Of a DNA stretch of 64,000 nucleotides, positions 61,001 to 64,000 are shown piece by piece. Each line of letters opens with the position of its first letter. Position 1 is the first letter of the stretch. The notes below the pieces were generated by a model. That model saw only the letters and a list, made by a program, of their open reading frames with translations, had not been told where the DNA came from and searched no databases. This DNA is from Burkholderiales bacterium (GTDB lineage Bacteria > Pseudomonadota > Gammaproteobacteria > Burkholderiales > Burkholderiaceae_C): assembly GCA_947474755.1 (NCBI GenBank), contig CANJJE010000001.1, positions 1 through 64,000 of the forward strand, written 5' to 3'. The position numbers and the translations under genes are program-made.

Positions 61001-61552
61001 ATGACATCAAACCTTATTCACTTCCGCCCGACTCAACGATTTCTGTGGGCCGCGCTGTGCGCGTCGGCGCTGGCGGGCTGCAGCTCCAACGTGAAGCTCG
61101 ACGACAAGAACGTGCCGGTGGAAACGCGCACTGGCACCGGCAGCGACACCAATTCGGCCGGCACGGCGCAATCGCAGGTCACTGCGGTCGACCTGACCAA
61201 AGGCGGTGCCGATGTGTTCGGCGGCACCGGCAAGGTCGTGTATTTCGACTTCGACAGCTACGTCGTGCGTGACGACGCCCGCCCAGTGATCGACGCGAAT
61301 GCCAAGGTGCTGGCCGCCAACAAGACCCAGAAGATGGCCGTCGAAGGTCACACCGACGAACGTGGCGGTCGCGAGTACAACCTGTCGCTGGGTCAGAAGC
61401 GCGCCGAAGCCGTCGTGCGGGCGCTGACCCTGGCCGGGGCCACCGATGGCCAGCTGGAACCCACCAGCTTTGGCAAGGAGCGCCCGGCCGTGGCCGGCAA
61501 CGACGAAGCGGCTTATGCGAAGAACCGCCGCGTCGAGCTGGTCGCCCGCTGA
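61001..61552 (+). CDS. pal: Peptidoglycan-associated lipoprotein Pal
   Basis: This 183-residue lipoprotein has a signal WAALCASALAGCSSN and an OmpA-like peptidoglycan-binding domain: VYFDFDSYVVRDDARPVID, EGHTDERGGREYNLSLGQKRAEAV and YAKNRRVELV. It is anchored to the outer membrane and binds TolB and peptidoglycan. AAGGAG lies 7 nt before the start. It sits between tolB and cpoB. Confidence 0.96.
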   Translation: MTSNLIHFRPTQRFLWAALCASALAGCSSNVKLDDKNVPVETRTGTGSDTNSAGTAQSQVTAVDLTKGGADVFGGTGKVVYFDFDSYVVRDDARPVIDANAKVLAANKTQKMAVEGHTDERGGREYNLSLGQKRAEAVVRALTLAGATDGQLEPTSFGKERPAVAGNDEAAYAKNRRVELVAR

Positions 61553-61562
61553 GGCCTTGCCG

Positions 61563-62348
61563 ATGAGCGCCGCGCCCGTCGGGCATCGTACGAGTTGGTC
61601 AACCCGGGCGACCGCATGCTGTCTGATGCTGGCGCTGTGGGCGCCGGCTGCGCGAGCCGGCTTGTTCGACGATGACGAGGCGCGCCGCGCCATCCTCGAT
61701 CTTCGCCAGAAGCTCGAGCAAAGCAACGAGCAGGCCCGTGCGGCCCAGGCCGAGCAGATCGGGCAGTTGCGCGCCGCCCTCGCTGACTTGAGCCAGCAGA
61801 TCGACCTCATGCGCACCGACAACGCCAGTCTGCGCGGCCAGGTCGAGCAGCTCGCTCGTGATGTCGGCTTGATGCAGGTCCAGGTGAAGGACATGAAGCA
61901 GGGCTACGACGAACGCCTCGCCCGCATCGAGCCGCAGAAGGCCTCGGTTGATGGTCGCGAGTTCATGGCGGATGCCGGAGAAATCCGCCAGTACGAGGCC
62001 GCGATGGCGCAGGTTCGCAGTGGCGATTTCGCGGCGGCTGCCACCTCGCTGGCAGTGTTCCGCAGCCTCTATCCCGCCAGTGGCTATGGCCAGTCGGTGT
62101 TGTTCTGGCTCGGCAATGCCCATTACGGCAATCGCAGCTATGCCGACGCCATTTCCTCGTTCCGCAGTTTCGCCACCAGCTATCCCGGCGACCTGCGCGC
62201 CCCGGAAGCGCTGCTGGCGATTGCGAACTGCCAGTTCGAATTGAAGGACAAGAAGGCGGCCCGCAAGGTGCTCGACGAACTGTTCAAGACCTACCCGGAC
62301 TCCGAGGCAGCGCAAGCGGGCAAGGCACGGCTGGCTGCGCTGAAGTGA
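61563..62348 (+). CDS. cpoB: Cell division coordinator CpoB (YbgF)
   Basis: This 261-residue periplasmic protein has a signal peptide (ACCLMLALWAPAARAG), a coiled-coil N-terminal part (about 35-125; LRQKLEQSNEQARAAQAEQIG) and C-terminal TPR repeats (YEAAMAQVRSGDFAAAATSL; SVLFWLGNAHYGNRSYADAI). It coordinates peptidoglycan synthesis with outer-membrane constriction. It starts 10 nt after pal and overlaps tcdA by 4 nt. Confidence 0.94.
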   Translation: MSAAPVGHRTSWSTRATACCLMLALWAPAARAGLFDDDEARRAILDLRQKLEQSNEQARAAQAEQIGQLRAALADLSQQIDLMRTDNASLRGQVEQLARDVGLMQVQVKDMKQGYDERLARIEPQKASVDGREFMADAGEIRQYEAAMAQVRSGDFAAAATSLAVFRSLYPASGYGQSVLFWLGNAHYGNRSYADAISSFRSFATSYPGDLRAPEALLAIANCQFELKDKKAARKVLDELFKTYPDSEAAQAGKARLAALK

Positions 62349-63118
62349 ATGCGCCGCAGGCCATCGACGACGCGTCGGTGGCCGATCTCGAACGCCGCTT
62401 CGGCGGTTTGCGGCGCTTGCATGGCGACGCCGGCTACGACCGTTTGCGCGCCGCCCGCGTCGCGGTCGTCGGCCTGGGCGGCGTCGGATCCTGGGCCGCC
62501 GAGGCCCTGGCACGCAGCGGCGTCGCCGAGCTGACGCTGATCGACCTGGACCAGGTATCGGAAGGCAATATCAATCGCCAGGTGCAGGCACTCGGTCGTA
62601 CGGTCGGCCAGTCCAAGGCGCAGGCCTTGTGTGAACGACTGGCCGATGTTCATCCGGGTTGCGTGCTGCGTCCGATCGAGGAATTCGTCGATTCCGACAA
62701 CTGGCCGGCGCTGCTGAAGCAACCGGTCGATGCGCTGATCGACGCCTGCGATCAGGTGCGCGCGAAGGCGGTGCTCGCCACCTGGGCGATCGCCACCGGC
62801 ACTGCCTTTGTCAGCGTGGGCGCCGCCGGCGGCAAGCAACGCCCACAGGCTGTCGAGGTCAGCGACCTGGCCGAGGCCACGCACGATCCGCTGCTGGCAT
62901 CGCTGCGTCAGCGTCTGCGTCAGCACCATGGCGCTGTGCGCCGCGGGCCCATGGGTGTCCACTGTGTCTATTCCCGCGAAGCGGTTCGCCAGCCGGAGCA
63001 GGCTTGCGACACCGAGGGCAATCTGAACTGCCACGGCTATGGATCGAGCGTGACCGTCACCGCGACATTCGGCATGGTGGCCGCGAGTGAAGTCGTGCGT
63101 GCCTGGCTGAGCCGCTGA
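62345..63118 (+). CDS. tcdA: tRNA threonylcarbamoyladenosine dehydratase TcdA
   Basis: This 257-residue ThiF/E1-like enzyme cyclises t6A37 in tRNA to ct6A using ATP. It begins with GTG at 62345, overlapping the cpoB stop (GTGA). The nucleotide-binding loop is VGLGGVGSWAAEAL (43-50 core). IDLDQVSEGNINRQVQAL and CDTEGNLNCHGYGSSVTVT are family segments. It is full length. Confidence 0.94.
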   Translation: MNAPQAIDDASVADLERRFGGLRRLHGDAGYDRLRAARVAVVGLGGVGSWAAEALARSGVAELTLIDLDQVSEGNINRQVQALGRTVGQSKAQALCERLADVHPGCVLRPIEEFVDSDNWPALLKQPVDALIDACDQVRAKAVLATWAIATGTAFVSVGAAGGKQRPQAVEVSDLAEATHDPLLASLRQRLRQHHGAVRRGPMGVHCVYSREAVRQPEQACDTEGNLNCHGYGSSVTVTATFGMVAASEVVRAWLSR

Positions 63119-63187
63119 GTACCGCCACGAGCCGCACGTGCCTCGCCAACAGGCCCGGAAGTCGGGCTACAATATTTGGCTGCTCGG

Positions 63188-63263
63188 GGGTTGTTAGCTC
63201 AGTTGGTAGAGCAGCGGACTTTTAATCCGTAGGTCGTGGGTTCGAGTCCCGCACAACCCACCA
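63188..63263 (+). tRNA. tRNA-Lys (anticodon TTT)
   Basis: A complete 76-nt cloverleaf: acceptor GGGTTGT/ACAACCC, D-arm GCTC-AGTTGGTAGA-GAGC type, anticodon stem GCGGA/TCCGT with loop CTTTTAA, T-arm GTGGG-TTCGAGT-CCCGC, discriminator A and encoded CCA. The anticodon TTT reads lysine AAA/AAG. Confidence 0.95.
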
Positions 63264-63301
63264 TCGGCACAAATCGTTTTCTTCCGAAGGCGTCAAGCTT
63301 C

Positions 63302-63377
63302 GGGCTCTTAGCTCAGTTGGTAGAGCAGCGGACTCTTAATCCGTAGGTCGAGTGTTCGAGTCACTCAGGGCCCACCA
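63302..63377 (+). tRNA. tRNA-Lys (anticodon CTT)
   Basis: A complete 76-nt cloverleaf with acceptor GGGCTCT pairing AGGGCCC (one G-U pair) and D-arm identical to the upstream tRNA. The anticodon loop is CTCTTAA with anticodon CTT, and the T-arm is GAGTG-TTCGAGT-CACTC. Discriminator A and encoded CCA end it. It reads lysine AAG. It lies 38 nt after the TTT gene and shares most of its D and anticodon arms. Confidence 0.94.
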
Positions 63378-63395
63378 AAATCAGGTAAAGAAATC

Positions 63396-63432
63396 AAGGA
63401 CTCAGGCGCTCAGGCTCCTGAGTCCTTTTTCT
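63396..63432 (+). terminator. Rho-independent terminator after the tRNA genes
   Basis: AAGGACTCAGG and CCTGAGTCCTT form a perfect 11-bp stem with a 10-nt loop, followed by a T-rich run. It ends the tRNA-Lys pair transcript. The convergent ydcF-like gene stops at 63545. Confidence 0.9.
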
Positions 63433-63544
63433 TTGGTGTCGCTGCCTTGGGTGTCATGCAGCCACCGGGAAGGTGCCTCGCATCTCCAACCCGTACTTCT
63501 ATTCCGACCCCACGCACCTTCTTTGTCCCAGCGCAGTGGATCGA

Positions 63545-64000
63545 TCACGCCCCCAGTTTCCAGCCCAGCCACTCGTGCAGCACCAGCCGTACGCGCTGGA
63601 AGCCGGCCGACGTCGGCAGCCACGAGAGTTGCGGGATGTCGGTCCTGGTAGCCAGCGCCATTGGTGCCGCTTCGATGCGGATGTCACTGTCGGCTGCCGC
63701 CGCTTCGAACAGCGCCTTGGCGCGCTGCATATGCCAGCCCCGTGTCACCAGCAGCACATGGCGCACGCCGGAGGCCTGCAGCAGCGGCAGGCTGCGCGAG
63801 GCATTCTCCCGCGTGTCGCGCGACTCGGCCTCGACCCAGCGCAGTGGGTGGCCGAACTCCTGTGCCGCGATCCGCGCGGCCACCTCCGCCTCGGCCGCGC
63901 CGGCCTGGTTGGCCCAGCCGGTGCCGCCGCTGAAGCCCACCGGCCAGCCGGTTTCGCGGCTGAGCCACAGGCCGTAGCGCAGGCTTTCCAGCGAGTGCGA
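63545..64000 (-). CDS. YdcF-like (DUF218) protein, C-terminal part
   Basis: The frame is open to the window edge, so the N-terminus is missing. The visible 151 residues contain DUF218 features: GLWLSRETGWPVGFSGGTG, a central ESRDTRENASRSLPLL (the conserved SxxTxEN) and VLLVTRGWHMQRAKALFE. They end in LHEWLGWKLGA. Related proteins (SanA, YdcF, ElyC) act in the envelope or bind SAM. It is convergent with the tRNA genes. Confidence 0.88.
   Translation of the reverse strand, partial: SHSLESLRYGLWLSRETGWPVGFSGGTGWANQAGAAEAEVAARIAAQEFGHPLRWVEAESRDTRENASRSLPLLQASGVRHVLLVTRGWHMQRAKALFEAAAADSDIRIEAAPMALATRTDIPQLSWLPTSAGFQRVRLVLHEWLGWKLGA

Overview
The window is GC-rich DNA (roughly two thirds G+C in most genes) from a betaproteobacterium. 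Several features point to the Burkholderiales, probably the Leptothrix/Rubrivivax/Rhizobacter group: a urtABCDE operon, a DnaE2 polymerase, two PEP-CTERM surface proteins, a second rpoN, and a GC-rich intergenic repeat of a kind I recall from that order. No rRNA or CRISPR array is visible. The family assignment is inference from protein signatures and not a database result.

Layout. 1-0.9 kb: the 5' end of an IS110-type transposase, then a vapBC toxin-antitoxin pair. 1.2-7.0 kb (minus): the five-gene urea ABC transporter operon urtABCDE. It carries an intergenic repeat between urtD and urtE and a stem-loop between urtA and urtB. 7.1-34.2 kb: mostly housekeeping genes. These include SOS-regulated dnaE2, yaaA, two 2-oxoglutarate oxygenases, rhlE, ettA, a large zinc metalloprotease lipoprotein, ppnP, argG, a DEDDh exonuclease, a prolyl oligopeptidase, yaeQ, a cold-shock gene with its terminator, an rluA-type gene, an exporter, a second toxin-antitoxin pair (FitAB-like), a pterin dehydratase, a DUF808 protein, an FKBP and dusC.

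34.3-43.5 kb is an accessory stretch. It holds unknown genes, an IS91-type transposase remnant, two PEP-CTERM genes, an unusually AT-rich b-type cytochrome gene behind a perfect FNR box, an MscS channel, an amidohydrolase and a type I secretion ABC remnant. 43.5-46.5 kb: cfa, a metallophosphoesterase and a Tim44-like protein.

46.7-59.4 kb is the most unusual part, a signalling island. It holds a sigma-54-dependent response regulator, a hybrid histidine kinase, an OmpA/DUF4398 lipoprotein pair, a diguanylate cyclase fused to a histidine kinase, a double-domain KaiC-like ATPase coupled to an unknown protein, and a divergent operon. That operon runs from an rpoN paralogue through overlapping small ORFs and a glycosyltransferase to a Crp-type regulator. 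A good FNR/Anr-type box lies between the two divergent transcription units. How these genes work together is inferred from layout alone.

59.6-64 kb: tolB-pal-cpoB, tcdA, two tRNA-Lys genes with a strong terminator, and the 3' part of a ydcF-like gene running off the window.
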